Source: Hibiscus mutabilis (lineage: Eukaryota; Streptophyta; Magnoliopsida; Malvales; Malvaceae). From it: a stretch of 64,000 nt of DNA. Every line of letters begins with the position of its first letter. Positions within the stretch are counted from its first letter, which is position 1. Shown piece after piece: positions 1-10,560 of the stretch. The stretch is taken from positions 4,650,001-4,714,000 of the forward strand of contig CM033715.1 of NCBI GenBank assembly GCA_019671005.1, written 5' to 3'. The translations under genes were made by a program, and so were the position numbers. The notes beneath the pieces are model-generated. The model was not told where the DNA came from and ran no database searches. It saw only the letters and a program-made list of their open reading frames with translations.

Positions 1-56
1 ATTCTTCTTCTCATCTTCAACATCCTGCAAAGCAGCCATATATGTGGAATCACGTG

Positions 57-1809
57 TTACAATTTACTGATGCAACTGGAAGCATTTTGGGAGTTAGGAA
101 AGTTATTCGAGCTTACGGATTTTTCAATCTTGTCAAAATCATCATCAAAGCTCCCATCGCCATCACCATCGGCTTCATCTGAAATATATGGCGATACATA
201 ACAAAATGGAAGTAAAAAGACATTTAAAGAAAAAACAACTAAAATCGAGAGGGAAGAAAAGGGAATAGTCCAACTCATTTCTAAAATGGTTGCTGGCCAC
301 ATTATTGCAATAATGTCTTCGTTAAGTTCGCAAATATCGCATATCTTATCCGGGGATATAAACACCTCTTCCAAGATCATTATATTGAATTGCATTGAAT
401 TGAATCAGCCAAAGGAAGTTAGGCTACACGATCCATAATCGGGCTTTAACATGACTAAGAAAAACCACCCTTTGGAGATAAAAGTTATCAACATATTCAA
501 GAGCAAGCAATTCAAAATATCAAAGCCACGGGAAACAAGAGAACATACAACAATATTATATATCCGCAATTAGACACGAGAATTTCGATGAAGTGAACAT
601 ACCTCCACCACCACCATCACTATCTTCAAAATCTCCCAACAAAAATGTATCCAAATCTTGCTCGGTAGATGCACTTGAAGTTTTACTTTTCAGACTAGAT
701 TCCGATTGCTCTGTCTTAAGTATGGGCGTTTGCTTGGGTTCAGCCCCTTTCGCTCCCTCCTGCTTTGCTCTCTGTTTAAGTTCCTCCATGTACTGCTTCT
801 CATAACGAAAAATACAAATATCTTACATAAAAATAATAATCCAATCCCTTTTCCCAAATTACCACTATTATAATACTAATAAAACACTTACAGGCCGACA
901 TGAGTACTAACAAGAATGAAATATATCCTCCAAAATTTTCTTTCTTTCATCACACGCGGACACATTTCGTATCTTAATTTCTTGATTTCCTGCACAAGAA
1001 AAATGTGTTTTACATAAATTATTAATTATCAAAGTAGAATAGCTGAAACAATTCTTGCATATTTCGATGGCAAATGAAATTTAAAATGATAAATTTTAGA
1101 CTAAAAACCAACTTTTAACCACAAATTTTACTTTACTTAGCATATTCTTTTCTTCCAAATTTAATCAAAAACAACGTCAATCAAATTGCCAAACGTAGGC
1201 ATAATGGAATTTAAATGTACTTTTTTACCTCAACAGTAGTGAGAACAAGAGTGGCATGCCTCTCTTGCCAGTCACTCAGATCCTTCCGTACATTGGTCCC
1301 CGCAGTGTTCGCATCAGACGGCTCCAGTTCATCTACTCAAAAAACTGAATTTTAAATTTTCATTTTTTCATTTTTAAAGAAAATATATAAAAACGGATGA
1401 AAATATTACCTTGGACAGGGGAAGGGAAGTTCTGGAAAGTACTAGAATTGAAACCTCTAACGAAGTCTCTCAAAGCATCAGTGACACCAAACTTCCGGAG
1501 CTCCGAATCGGAGATTGGTGGAGGATCCGAAAATTTTGAACCGGAGGCGGCAATGGAGAGGGAGGAGACTTGAGGAGGAATAATATCGGAAATGGATTTG
1601 GAGAGGCTCTGGAATTGGATTTGATCGGCTTGCTGGAGAGCCGCGGTTTTGAATTCATCGGCTTTCTTGGATGCTTCGAGAACAAACTCCTTGGACTTCT
1701 TGGCGGTTTCGGCGACTAGATCGGCGATTTTGTTCGGTGTCGTTAGGGTTTGTGATTTCCTCGCTGCTTCTTCAGCGAAGGACTTGGCGCGCTTCTAGAA
1801 ATCTTCCAT
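57..1809 (-). pseudogene. BSD-domain protein gene with early stop and damaged acceptor
   Basis: Five exons are readable on the minus strand: 1410-1809, 1229-1332, 892-989, 603-805 and 57-178, with phases that join. The conceptual protein is about 310 residues, usual for plant BSD-domain proteins. It has a Lys/Ala-rich N-terminal helix (EETAKKSKEF-type), a Ser/Pro linker, the BSD core (GVTDALRDFVRGF, then DLSDWQERHATLVL and FWRIYFILV) and an acidic Gly/Asp-rich tail. BSD domains occur in TFIIH p62-like and synapse-associated proteins; the plant members have no clear role. Two lesions are visible. Codon 5 is TAG (1795-1797) where Trp would fit, with no Met soon after. The acceptor before the fourth exon reads CG instead of AG (806-807); the AG at 798-799 would shift the frame. 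It is either a pseudogene or a locus with two base errors. Confidence 0.75.
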
Positions 1810-2454
1810 TTTTTGGAATCTAACGGATTTTGAGATTCTTTGGATCTTCTCCGCTGCTTACCTTTGTTTTGTTTTATAAAATGACGCCGTTTTAATATCT
1901 CTTTATGTCGTTCTGCATCGTGTCAATTTCGTGTATATTTTCAAATTACTATTAATATATTCTTAGTTTTTAATTGTTTTTTTACCTCTTAAAATTAACT
2001 AATTAAGAGGATGGTGAGTCGATTTTAATCTAAATTAACTGATCAAAATCGTTTTTTAGAGAAAAAGCGTTTTAATTTTGCTAGTCAATAACCGCAGAAT
2101 TAATTTCAATCAATTATAGAAAGAGATTTTAAGAAAAACCTGTAAATTTCAAATAGTTTTTTTTAACTGATTTTACCTAGAGGTGAGAGGGGAAATTCTA
2201 GAGGAAGGAAATACTCTTACTGGGTCTTAAACTGAAACTTAAAAGGGAGATAGAGCAGGTGAGCAACTTTGACCAACCGGCCATTAACACTTGCTCATAA
2301 ATTTCAAATAGTTAAACATTGATTTCTCTCATTTATGGAAATTATAAGGTCTTGTATTTTTAATGGTAAATAATCAAGTATTTTCTCATATTTAATCTTA
2401 ATTTCGTCCACGAAAACACCAATTGAATCATGCTGAAACTTGAAAATAATCGAG
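1810..2454. other. Upstream region of the BSD gene
   Basis: This is AT-rich DNA just 5' of the BSD start codon. The first 60 bases probably include leader sequence, and the rest presumably holds the promoter. No coding exon or clear TATA box was recognised, and nothing else can be supported. Confidence 0.4.
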
Positions 2455-2479
2455 ACAATATAATTAGTATTTGATCGAA

Positions 2480-2940
2480 GCGAGACAAAAAAATTAAGTT
2501 AGTCGAGTTGACAAATCTTATTTTGTATTTCAAACTTCATTCGAAACATTTTCAAGTCAAGTTGAGTTGTTTGAGTTTTTATTCAAATTTAATTGTAACT
2601 ATTTGTAATGTTATGAATCTAATTGATTCTAATTTAAACGGCTTTCTATAACTATATAGAATATACATATATATTTTCCATGTTTTTTCATATGTGATAT
2701 ACATATATTAAGCAAAGATGTTAAACTTGACTCCAACTTGAAAACAATCAACTAATTATTAAATTTTTTGAGTTATTTGAGTATTATTTATAACTCAAAT
2801 TTTATTTAAAATATTTTTTATTTGATTTTATAAAATTACGATTTGAGTCGAGTCAATTTAAATTGTTTCATATCGAATTGAGTTCAAAATTTTAATTTTT
2901 TTCGAGTCGAATTTTGTTCGACTCATATTATATAAAAGAG
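2480..2940. mobile_element. hAT-like non-autonomous element, GAGTCGAG family (copy 1)
   Basis: The ends are rich in cgagt/gactc motifs (tagtcgagttgac on the left, cgagtcgaattttgttcgactc on the right) around an AT-rich core. The core contains taatttaaacggctttctata and a run of atatacatatatat. The same layout and core recur at 27549-27995 and 32068-32633; the third copy has a clean 8-bp target duplication typical of hAT elements. Exact borders and a duplication are not visible here, so the ends are approximate. No transposase is encoded. Confidence 0.55.
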
Positions 2941-4190
2941 TTGCAAATAAATATAAAAAAAGCTTAAGGGCTACTTTAGCCCATGTAGTAGTCCTAATGT
3001 ATCGATTTCGCTCATATAATATTTTTGCATTAATTTGGCCCCTAAAGTAGTCGAATTGCACCACCGTTTAGAATTTAGGAATACTTTTATGTCTCATAAT
3101 CATTTTAGATTGATTAAATTTACAATTAAAGTTTAGGATTTGAGATTTAAAAATTAAAGTTGGAGTGTTAGTCAAGAGACAAACGAATGATGTAATTGAA
3201 CTATTTCATGGGCAAAATGGAGAAGAAACCTTAAGCCATATAAAAATAATATTGTGAAATGGGAAACATTGTGTAGTGGTGAAAATAGTAGGTATGTTGG
3301 GTTTTGTAGCCACCATTTTCACTACCAAGAAGAACCACAAAAACAACAGCCCAACTCCCTACGTACCCCTGGTTTTACGTAAACAAAATCATATTTCCAG
3401 CTCTCTTTTTTATCAAATGTCGGCCATAAACATAAACAAAAAAAAGAAGACAGAGTTCCTCATTTCCCTAATTACAAAAAGAAAAAACCATTAGTGGCTA
3501 CACTGACAAAATCGTGTCCTACTGTTATCTGTACTGTTGTTGTTGGAAGAATGGATCCTCCAGGTTTCAAGGACCAACCGGAATCGACTTGTTGTGTATG
3601 GGGCGTCGTCTTCTTACGTGGGAATAATCCATCGTAAAATATTGTGAAGTGTCGCCCCCAGCAGTCCCAGACTCCACCCATTCTTGCCTTGTGCCTCGAC
3701 TCCCATGCTGCCCTAATGTTGCATGCTCCTTCTGGTATGCTTTCCCTGTCCAATAACATCACCTTGTTTTCATTATTATAACATTCTACTACTAATCAGA
3801 TATTACACGAATTTGGAACATAAACCGTTATTAGTTCAGCTGAAAACTAGAAAACACAATACACTAGGTTCCAGGAGTAATTCTGGACATGTGCAATAGT
3901 AGCGAGCGCACCGAATTCCCAAGAAAAGGGTCGCAAACTGAGTTACCTTAAATATTTGCAAGGAAAAAGCAAAAGATCAGTTTAGACTAGTGATTAAAAC
4001 ACATGAGAAAATAAAATGATGTTGTATTTTATGGATTTCAAGTTTTGTTATACTAGTGATAAAACACAAATACTACCACACACACAACCGATCAACAAAC
4101 TTTAAAATTTTTATTAAGAATTGAAGGCTTCATTCTAATAAAGTACACATGACACCTTAAATCTTTGAGCCACACCTGTTAGTCTCCATG

Positions 4191-4191
<1 letters not shown>

Positions 4192-4231
<40 letters not shown>
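4192..4231. repeat. (TA)n microsatellite
   Basis: An uninterrupted TA dinucleotide run of about 40 bp lies in what is probably an intron or the 3' flank of the small secreted-protein gene. It is likely length-polymorphic. Confidence 0.95.
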
Positions 4232-4233
<2 letters not shown>

Positions 4234-4320
4234 ATATGATTCATTTACACTGTGTAATAGTTTTTAAATTTTGCACACTTTTTGGATCATTGGATGGGTA
4301 AAATAAATGAATAGAAATCT

Positions 4321-4500
4321 TCTGTACCTTTTCGGTGCCCCAACACTAAAAAGCACTATAAAATTAATTCCAAACCCTAACCCTAAACTTTATACCCTAA
4401 AATATACACCCTACCTCAAATCCCCTAAACCCTAACCTTAAACCTAATTTTTAGCGTGGGGCATAAAAAGGGACACCGAAAAAGAGTAGGGGATTTCTAT
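4321..4500. repeat. MITE-like repeat with telomere-like core (copy 1)
   Basis: Arms reading ctgtaccttttcggtgccccaa on the left, and the inverse ggcataaaaagggacaccgaaaaagagtagg on the right, enclose degenerate CCCTAAA-like units (ccaaaccctaaccctaaac, ccctaaaccctaacc). Similar units recur near 25700, 28860, 32720, 51270 and 51550. They are dispersed elements with a (CCCTAAA)-like filler, not true telomere arrays, because the units are irregular in length and sequence. Confidence 0.6.
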
Positions 4501-4661
4501 TTGAAATGAATGGCTAAGATTAAAATTAGAATATGTGAAAATTATCACTTGGTAAAAAAGTAAGGAGTTGATATCAGTCATCTATCTCACCCATTCAACG
4601 ATCAAAAAACGTGTAAAATTATGAGTTTTACACGTGTATGAATACTTGTTAGATATGTTAC

Positions 4662-5083
4662 CTGAAACATGTTCCTTCTGCTTGGTGTTTGAAATTAAAT
4701 GGTGAGCTTCATTTACCTTAACCTGTTTTCAAAAACAAAACACAAATGAATCTGATCTTCCTCGGTGAATCTGACAAAAGATTGCATATGTTTTATGTAT
4801 AAGTCCTTACTGCTACAGCCTCCTCACTGAATCTGATCTTCCTTGGAAGTGATGGGTAATGAGAAAGCTCAACTCCTTTTGCTGCACATGATAAACCAAC
4901 CAAACTCATTAAACAATGAAACAAGAGTCCTAGGAGATCATAACAAGACAAAAAGAGAGACCTTTTCTATATGGTTTTACCTTGTTCATTTGCTGCTTGC
5001 AGCTTCATTACCAAGGAAGCACAAGGTGATTGCAGTGCCAACAAGGCAAAACACAGCACTGTAATGAACACTAACAACTCCAT
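4662..5083 (-). CDS. Small secreted-protein precursor, 5' exons (3' end unresolved)
   Basis: Three minus-strand exons join in phase: 4981-5083, 4811-4881 and 4662-4722. The start at 5083 opens with a clear signal peptide (MELLVFITVLCFALLALQ, then SPCAS) and continues into a basic, hydrophilic chain with PSLPRKIRF and AHHLISNTKQKEH. This resembles plant secreted peptide precursors, but I do not recognise the family. After 4662 the phase is 1. One candidate last exon starts at about 3851 behind a good TTTTCAG acceptor and closes soon after. Another starts near 3755 and reads GDVIGQGKHTRRSMQH before a stop. A longer open frame across 3472-3762 (CNIRAAWESRHKARMGG, VWDCWG) is in a different phase and may be coincidental. 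Introns are short and AT-rich. Confidence 0.5.
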
Positions 5084-5161
5084 AGATCACTTCAATTCTC
5101 AGAATGTTTTCTTTCTTTGTTTTGTATGGTTTTTCTCGGTGTGTTGTGTCAAGCAAAGACT

Positions 5162-5170
5162 CATATATAG
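5162..5170 (-). promoter_or_regulatory. TATA box of the small secreted-protein gene
   Basis: CTATATATG on the minus strand lies about 80 bp upstream of the start codon at 5083. This is a normal plant TATA-to-ATG distance and supports the chosen start. Confidence 0.45.
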
Positions 5171-5239
5171 ACAAAGAGAACAGATACACAAAACACAAAA
5201 ATGCAGTGTCCCAGAACACTTTCCTGGGAAATCTTAAAT

Positions 5240-6208
5240 TTTTATACTTTTATGTCAGCTACTATATGGTATGAGTAGGACCCTAGGTTTTGTTTTATTG
5301 TAACAAAACCTAACACACGTGTCCACCAAAAGCATCCACTTTATGTTGCTATTTTTAGTAAATTTATGAGCTTTTTAACTGCAAAGTTATCATTTGATTA
5401 TGATTTAATTCATTCCCTTACCAGCTCATGTGTTCTGGGGAATAACTTCAGCTTTGTATATTCTTTCTGTTTAATGGGATATGTTTGATTGATAATTCAG
5501 ATTCTGAAAGAACCACTTTCCTGGGGTTTTGGTGGTTGACAGCAAGAATTTCCCATAAAATTAATGTTTTTCTTGTTTTTGTTTGTTTTCTGAGAAAATG
5601 GAAATTGAACTAGATGACTGAAGAATTATTATTACAAGTACCCCCCCCCCTTTCCGTACAAACTTTATCGAAGGATTCATTGGAAGAACAAGCATACCCA
5701 ACCCAAAGCAGTCAAATGTAATTAATTTCCACTTGGTGGGAAGGGGAAGCCTTTTGTTTTTTCAAAGACAAAACACATGCATGTGTAGTAAATCCATGAA
5801 CAACCATTGAAATGGAAATAAAGGACTAGGTAGCCAGAAGGAACTCTAAGTTTATACATGAACTCAAGTCTTTTAACAATAAGAAATTTCTTTTTCACTA
5901 GAACCATTTGATAAGTTAGATTGGTTAAGCCCATGCAAAACTTTTATAAAAGAAAAAGTCAAAACAGTAATTGGAACATACTTATAAGCTGATATTATGA
6001 GCAAGAAAGTGAAAACGAAAAAGAAAATACTATAATGACACGTGAAAACCCAAACTATAAGCATGAAAAAATTCTAAACCTACTGCAAATTACATGCCAA
6101 GCGAGGGAAAAGGGGATCATGTTATTGTATATAATAACTTTGATGACCAAAAATAATAAATTTGTACGACCTATGGATGGTATAGAACTTTTCTTTTTCC
6201 TTTTTTTT
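5240..6208. other. Intergenic region
   Basis: This lies between the promoter of the secreted-protein gene and the 3' end of the gar2-related gene. It holds a C10 run at 5641-5650 and T-rich DNA near 6190-6209 just past the gar2-related stop codon. No supported exon was found on either strand. Confidence 0.5.
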
Positions 6209-9043
6209 TCAGAATTTACAGCAAAGGAAGCTCTGCCTCCAACCGAGATGCTTCCGATATTGTCTCTGGTCAGCTTTTGCCATTCGTACTGGACTGCTAT
6301 TCCATTCAGTCTGCAAGCTGTATGTAGAGGAAGAGCGAGAATAACATGTAGGGGTTAGTTTTTGAATGGGATATGAAAGAAGATAGAGGCAGGAAACAAA
6401 TAGTTTGGCAATGAATTTACACAGGGAAGGCAAAGGAGCGAGTGCTTGTCGTGCTGCTGTCTGATCTATGGGAGAGGTTGCCTGAGTATGCTATCGGTCC
6501 GGAGTAACTTATTAGACCTGTTACAGGCCCTGCTGTAGAGAAACTAGACTCTCCGTATCCGCATTGAAGATAGCTTGAAAAAGGCTGATCAGCTGTATCT
6601 TCGGGAGCTCTTCCGGTCTTGAGAGGTTCACGGTCATATTTGCTGGTTGCTGGTGCAGAAGAAACAGAGTCGGATGTGATGGTTCCTGTTTCCAGTTTGC
6701 TATCATCAGATAGTTCCTTGGCAAGGCTGCTGCTGGTTGCTTCCTCTGAAGCAGAGGCCCGAACAGGATTGATCGGTGTAGCTTCCCCTTTCCCACTGTC
6801 GGATTCTTCGGAAGCAGAGACCACTACAACTTCGTTTTTACTTGCGTCCTGCATACAATTCAAGATGCTAAACTCAAACATCGGTGCATAAATATAGGAG
6901 GTAATAAAATGTAATAATGCACATTTCATTGCGTATATTATGTTATTACAAGGAGTTCCGATATAGTAAATTGACATATTGTCAACTTTGAATCTAGATA
7001 AGCTTACCTCAAAGGACTGTTGTTCGATTCCATCACTTCCGCAATTTGTAGACGTGTCTTCAGATTTCAACGTGGTTAATTCGGGCAATGAAAGTATATC
7101 TCCTAGGGTAAACAACTCTTCGGAGACATCATCCGTGATCATTTCCATCGCAGCATCCTTCATTTCCCTTGTCATCATCAAATCCTCAGAATCGCATTGA
7201 TTCGGAATTCCCTTGTTAGACTCATTTTCTTCAAGAGATAAGGGAACATCTTGCATACGTGTATCAGAATCCCGCTTTTTATTACAGCCACAATCATTGT
7301 TGATATCTTTCCAAGATTGATCTTCTTCCAGAGAAGAGGAATCGTCTTGCATGGGCATATCAATCTCCGACCTCTCTTTCATCAGTTTACTATCTTCATC
7401 TTTTTCGGATTGCAGAAAGTAGCAGTCGCTCTTCTCATCCACACCACTATCAAACAAGAACTTATCTTGTCTCGGAACTCCTTTGTCAATACAAATGTCC
7501 TTGACAACATGATATGTACTCTCTTTATAACAAACTACCAATTCAGGCAATTGGCATTCCATTGCACTTTTGTCAAAATAAAAAACCGAGTCCTGAAACG
7601 AATCTGTATTCTTCGAAGAATGAGAATTCGATGTCACAAAATCTCTGACCTCCTTTTCATTTCCATTGGCAAAGTCATGTGCACAGTTAAAACAGTCGAG
7701 TTCCGATGCTGTCAATTCATCTTGTGTATTCTCCAGATATCGTGAGAAATCTGAATCCTGATCATCACCCTTTTTATCAGGCACGGTTCCATTCTGATTT
7801 ACCTTCACAATTGCATCCATGCTCAGTCCGGTGGCATCCAAAGGCTTTTCTTTGTTCTCAAAAGATTTAGTGTCGGCTAAGAAGGAATAAGGCTTCGAGT
7901 CACTATTGTACCCTATAGCTGAATGGCAAATCACTTGTTCATTATCTGCAAGTACATAAAAGAACATCTGGTATATATCTTATTCTTCATATATAAACGT
8001 CTAAATACAATCGGCAGAATAACATCTGAAAGACGAAAATGTGTTCAGGCAGAGATGAACAGAAGGGAAACAGGAATGCTGCAATTACCAAGTTTCGTAT
8101 TTTATCTTCGATTAGCCTCGGATTACGATATCTTCAACCATACAACATATGGCATTTGATAGCTACTCTGCACAGGAAACAGCTACCAGCAGGCATTAAA
8201 AACCGAATTTGGAATTATGGAATGTTTCGACAAAGAGAAAACCGAAACAGCTACCAGCAGGCATTAAAAACAAAACTGTTCTAAGGAAAACTTCGTTAGG
8301 CCTAAAGCAATTCATAGGATCAATCAAAACCACCATGTCATAACTATAATCTTCCTGCAGGATTGCTTCAAACATTTTCCCAGACATAGAAATACATGAA
8401 AATCAAACAAGGAATAGAGATGAAAACAGAAACAACCTTATCTTCAAAGATTAAAACAGAAACTCACCCAAAAAAAAGGTAAAATGATAACCAGAGATAA
8501 AAGTGATATAACCCAGATTAAGAACCAACAATTATCCAATTATATGCACCAAAAACAGAGCCCTAAATATCCAAACCACAGTAATTTTACAAACCAAAAA
8601 TTCCAAGCGTTAATAACTATCCAATTATATGCAAAAATTGCTCCATGATCAAAGACCTCTCATTTCACCATGGAGAATCTTCTTTTTAACCAGTCCCCAA
8701 TGTACAAAAAGACAAAGAGAACAAAGCTTTTAACTTCTTTGAAAAAAGCTTACATAAAGTTTAAAAATCCTTTCTTTTTCAACAAAAGCTGCCATTTTTT
8801 CTGTTTATACCTTTAACTATAGATCTACTTCATTGGAATTAGTAATAGAAAAAAAATCCCAGATTAATTTAACTAGAATGAAAAATATGCAGTATAAACC
8901 AAAAGAAGAGAATGATACCAAAGATCTGATAACAGATCCCAACAAATACAAAAAGCCCAAAAAGAAGAAACAATCACAAAATTAAAATTAAAAATAAATT
9001 ATAGCTTTTTTACCTCAATTTCTTCTCTGTGATTCAAAAACAT
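6209..9043 (-). CDS. gar2-related plant protein (18S pre-ribosomal assembly gar2-like)
   Basis: Coding exons are 9014-9043 (MFLNHREEIE), 7008-7945, 6421-6848 and 6209-6317. The last three borders are clean: GAG|gtaagc with tgcag|GAC, and CTGT|gtaaat with acag|CTTGCAG. The C-terminal block is the recognisable part: AYSGNLSHRSDSSTTSTRSFAFPV followed by LQTEWNSSPVRMAKADQRQYRKHLGWRQSFLCCKF-type sequence. It is conserved in plant proteins annotated as gar2-related, whose biochemical role is not established. The rest is acidic, Ser/Asp-rich and probably disordered, with no catalytic motif. The first exon ends in phase 0, but the 7945 exon needs one base before it, so an extra exon of 3n+1 bases should lie between 7946 and 9013. 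A 79-bp AG/GT-bounded block near 8090-8170 has the right length but contains a stop. No internal lesion was seen. Confidence 0.7.
8174..8271. repeat. 28-bp direct repeat in gar2-related intron
   Basis: gaaacagctaccagcaggc followed by attaaaaac occurs twice, about 68 bp apart (from about 8176 and about 8244). This is a local duplication inside the 5' intron of the gar2-related gene. Confidence 0.8.
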
Positions 9044-9829
9044 GAACTTTCATCAATCTTCACTGCAAAAACCCAGCTTTTTGAATGAAAGAGAGAAGAT
9101 GAAAGTTTGGGGTGGTTTTTAAAAGGTTTTTCTTTTAAACAATAGAAGAAAGAGTGGAAAATGGAAATTTTGGTTCAATAAATTAGAGAGAAGTGGGATA
9201 TGTAAATTAATTAAGATATGAGTGAGTTGTAAACAAGTAATTATGGAGAAAAAATATTTAAATTAAACACTCCAAAACTATCTGTTATTAACGGCTAAGC
9301 AAACAAAACTAATTCTCTATTTTTATTAGTTTTTATAATTGTTTATGGTTTTGGGGTTTTTTTAACCGAGAGACTCCCCACGTCACTCCTTCACTTTCCC
9401 GGAAAAAAAAAAGAAAACCCAAATTTTCTTTCCAACCAAACAGAAACATCAAGAAAAAGAAGGGGGAAATCTCTACCTCTTTCCCTTTTGAATTTGGTTT
9501 TGGAACCTGACAAAGATCTTGGAAAATCTCAGCTTTCTGTAAGTCAAAATGGTTATGTATATACTGTTTTTTTTTTCGCCGGAGAAACTCTTTGTAGTTA
9601 AAACGGCGGAGAAAATAAGAAAATATTGAGAAAAGGGAAGCTTAAACTATGGCTGCCGCCTGCCAATTCACTTTACAGTGATCATGATGAAGACGACGTT
9701 AACATTGTGTACACGTGTAGCTTTACCAGGTACCCCACCTTGTCCGAATTTCATCCTCTCCAATTTGTTAGTCAAACTCTGAGAAATTATCTCGACAATG
9801 GTTTTCACCATGGAAAGTTGAAACCCATG
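9044..9829. other. Gar2-related 5' flank and possible divergent leader
   Basis: The first part is the leader and promoter of the minus-strand gene. From about 9400 the plus strand is CT-rich, like a leader (tctctacctctttccctttt), and reaches ctttct|gtaagtc at 9540-9547, a good donor. This could be the first exon of a divergent plus-strand transcript whose continuation was displaced by the MULE at 9839. No protein family can be assigned. Confidence 0.3.
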
Positions 9830-9838
9830 GAAGGTTGA
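9830..9838. repeat. Target site duplication of the MULE, left copy
   Basis: GAAGGTTGA pairs with GAAAGTTGA at 20061-20069 (8 of 9). A second GAAAGTTGA lies 17 bp further left (9813-9821) and matches the right copy exactly. A border just outside the assigned one is therefore conceivable. Confidence 0.7.
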
Positions 9839-10560
9839 GGCAAAATTGGGCAAATAATCCATTTTAAGATTATATTTTGGATTATAGAGATATTTAATCA
9901 AAAATTTGGCACTTAGACCAAAATAAACAGACCTTGCCGTCTGTTCCTGACGTGCTTGAACCTCATCACCTCCACATGGCGAGGTGACGTGAAATTGAGA
10001 AGCAGGCTCAATGAAGGATGACAAGCCACTGCTCCTGGCATACAAACTGCGTATACAGCTTTATCGGCTGAGTTCAGGTCGCCACCTAGAGGTGGCGAGA
10101 TGTTGTTGGGTTGCATGCATGCACAGACCAACTTTCACATGAAAGCTGGTCACGACAGATAATTATTATTATTATTATTATTATTTTACATTTGTATAGG
10201 GGTCTATATAATGGTAGTAGTGTATCGAGAAATTTTTGAGAGAGTTAGAATTGTATGGTATTTGAGAGAGGTTGAGACATTAATTTAGGTGTTTTTTCTG
10301 TAGATCTTCTCGGTTTCTTAGAAGTAAGTAAGTGTATTTTTTTTAATTAATCTGTTGTTGTTTTCTTAATTGTGGAAAGTTTGTAGATTTTTGGTTTGTG
10401 ATCGATTGTAGATATATTTGAAGGCTTTTGAGCACATATACACGGTTTTTTGTAAGATTCGATATTTTGCCAACTTTTTATATTTTTTAAATTTATATCC
10501 GTATAGATCAAAATTTTTGAAGTTAATACATTTTTTGGTTGTATGTATATATATATTCGA
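9839..10560 (+). repeat. Left terminal inverted repeat of the MULE
   Basis: This matches the complement of about 19330-20060 almost throughout. Landmarks shared by both arms are the gcatgcatgca stretch beside aacccaac, the (ATT)n run, ctatataatggtagtagtgta, gagagagttagaattgta and gaagtaagtaagtgtatttt. Similarity falls off towards about 10560, just before the start codon of the inner gene. The TIR therefore serves as that gene's promoter and leader, as in MuDR. The TATATAATGG at about 10205 could be its TATA box. Confidence 0.85.

Noticed and set aside
3472..3762. 96-codon minus-strand frame as a complete gene
   Set aside because: Its phase does not join the upstream exons, and no family was recognised; it is kept only as a possible 3' part.
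4370..4450. Interstitial telomere array
   Set aside because: The units vary in length and sequence, and the stretch is bounded by arms shared with other sites. It is a dispersed element core.
5641..5650. C homopolymers (also 33895-33905 and 38393-38405) as assembly gaps
   Set aside because: They are short and sit in ordinary contexts (intron or promoter); no sign of a join. Exact lengths may be unreliable.
6619..7745. Plus-strand open frames opposite the gar2-related exons
   Set aside because: They are antisense shadows. The minus strand has the conserved C-terminal block and correct splice sites.
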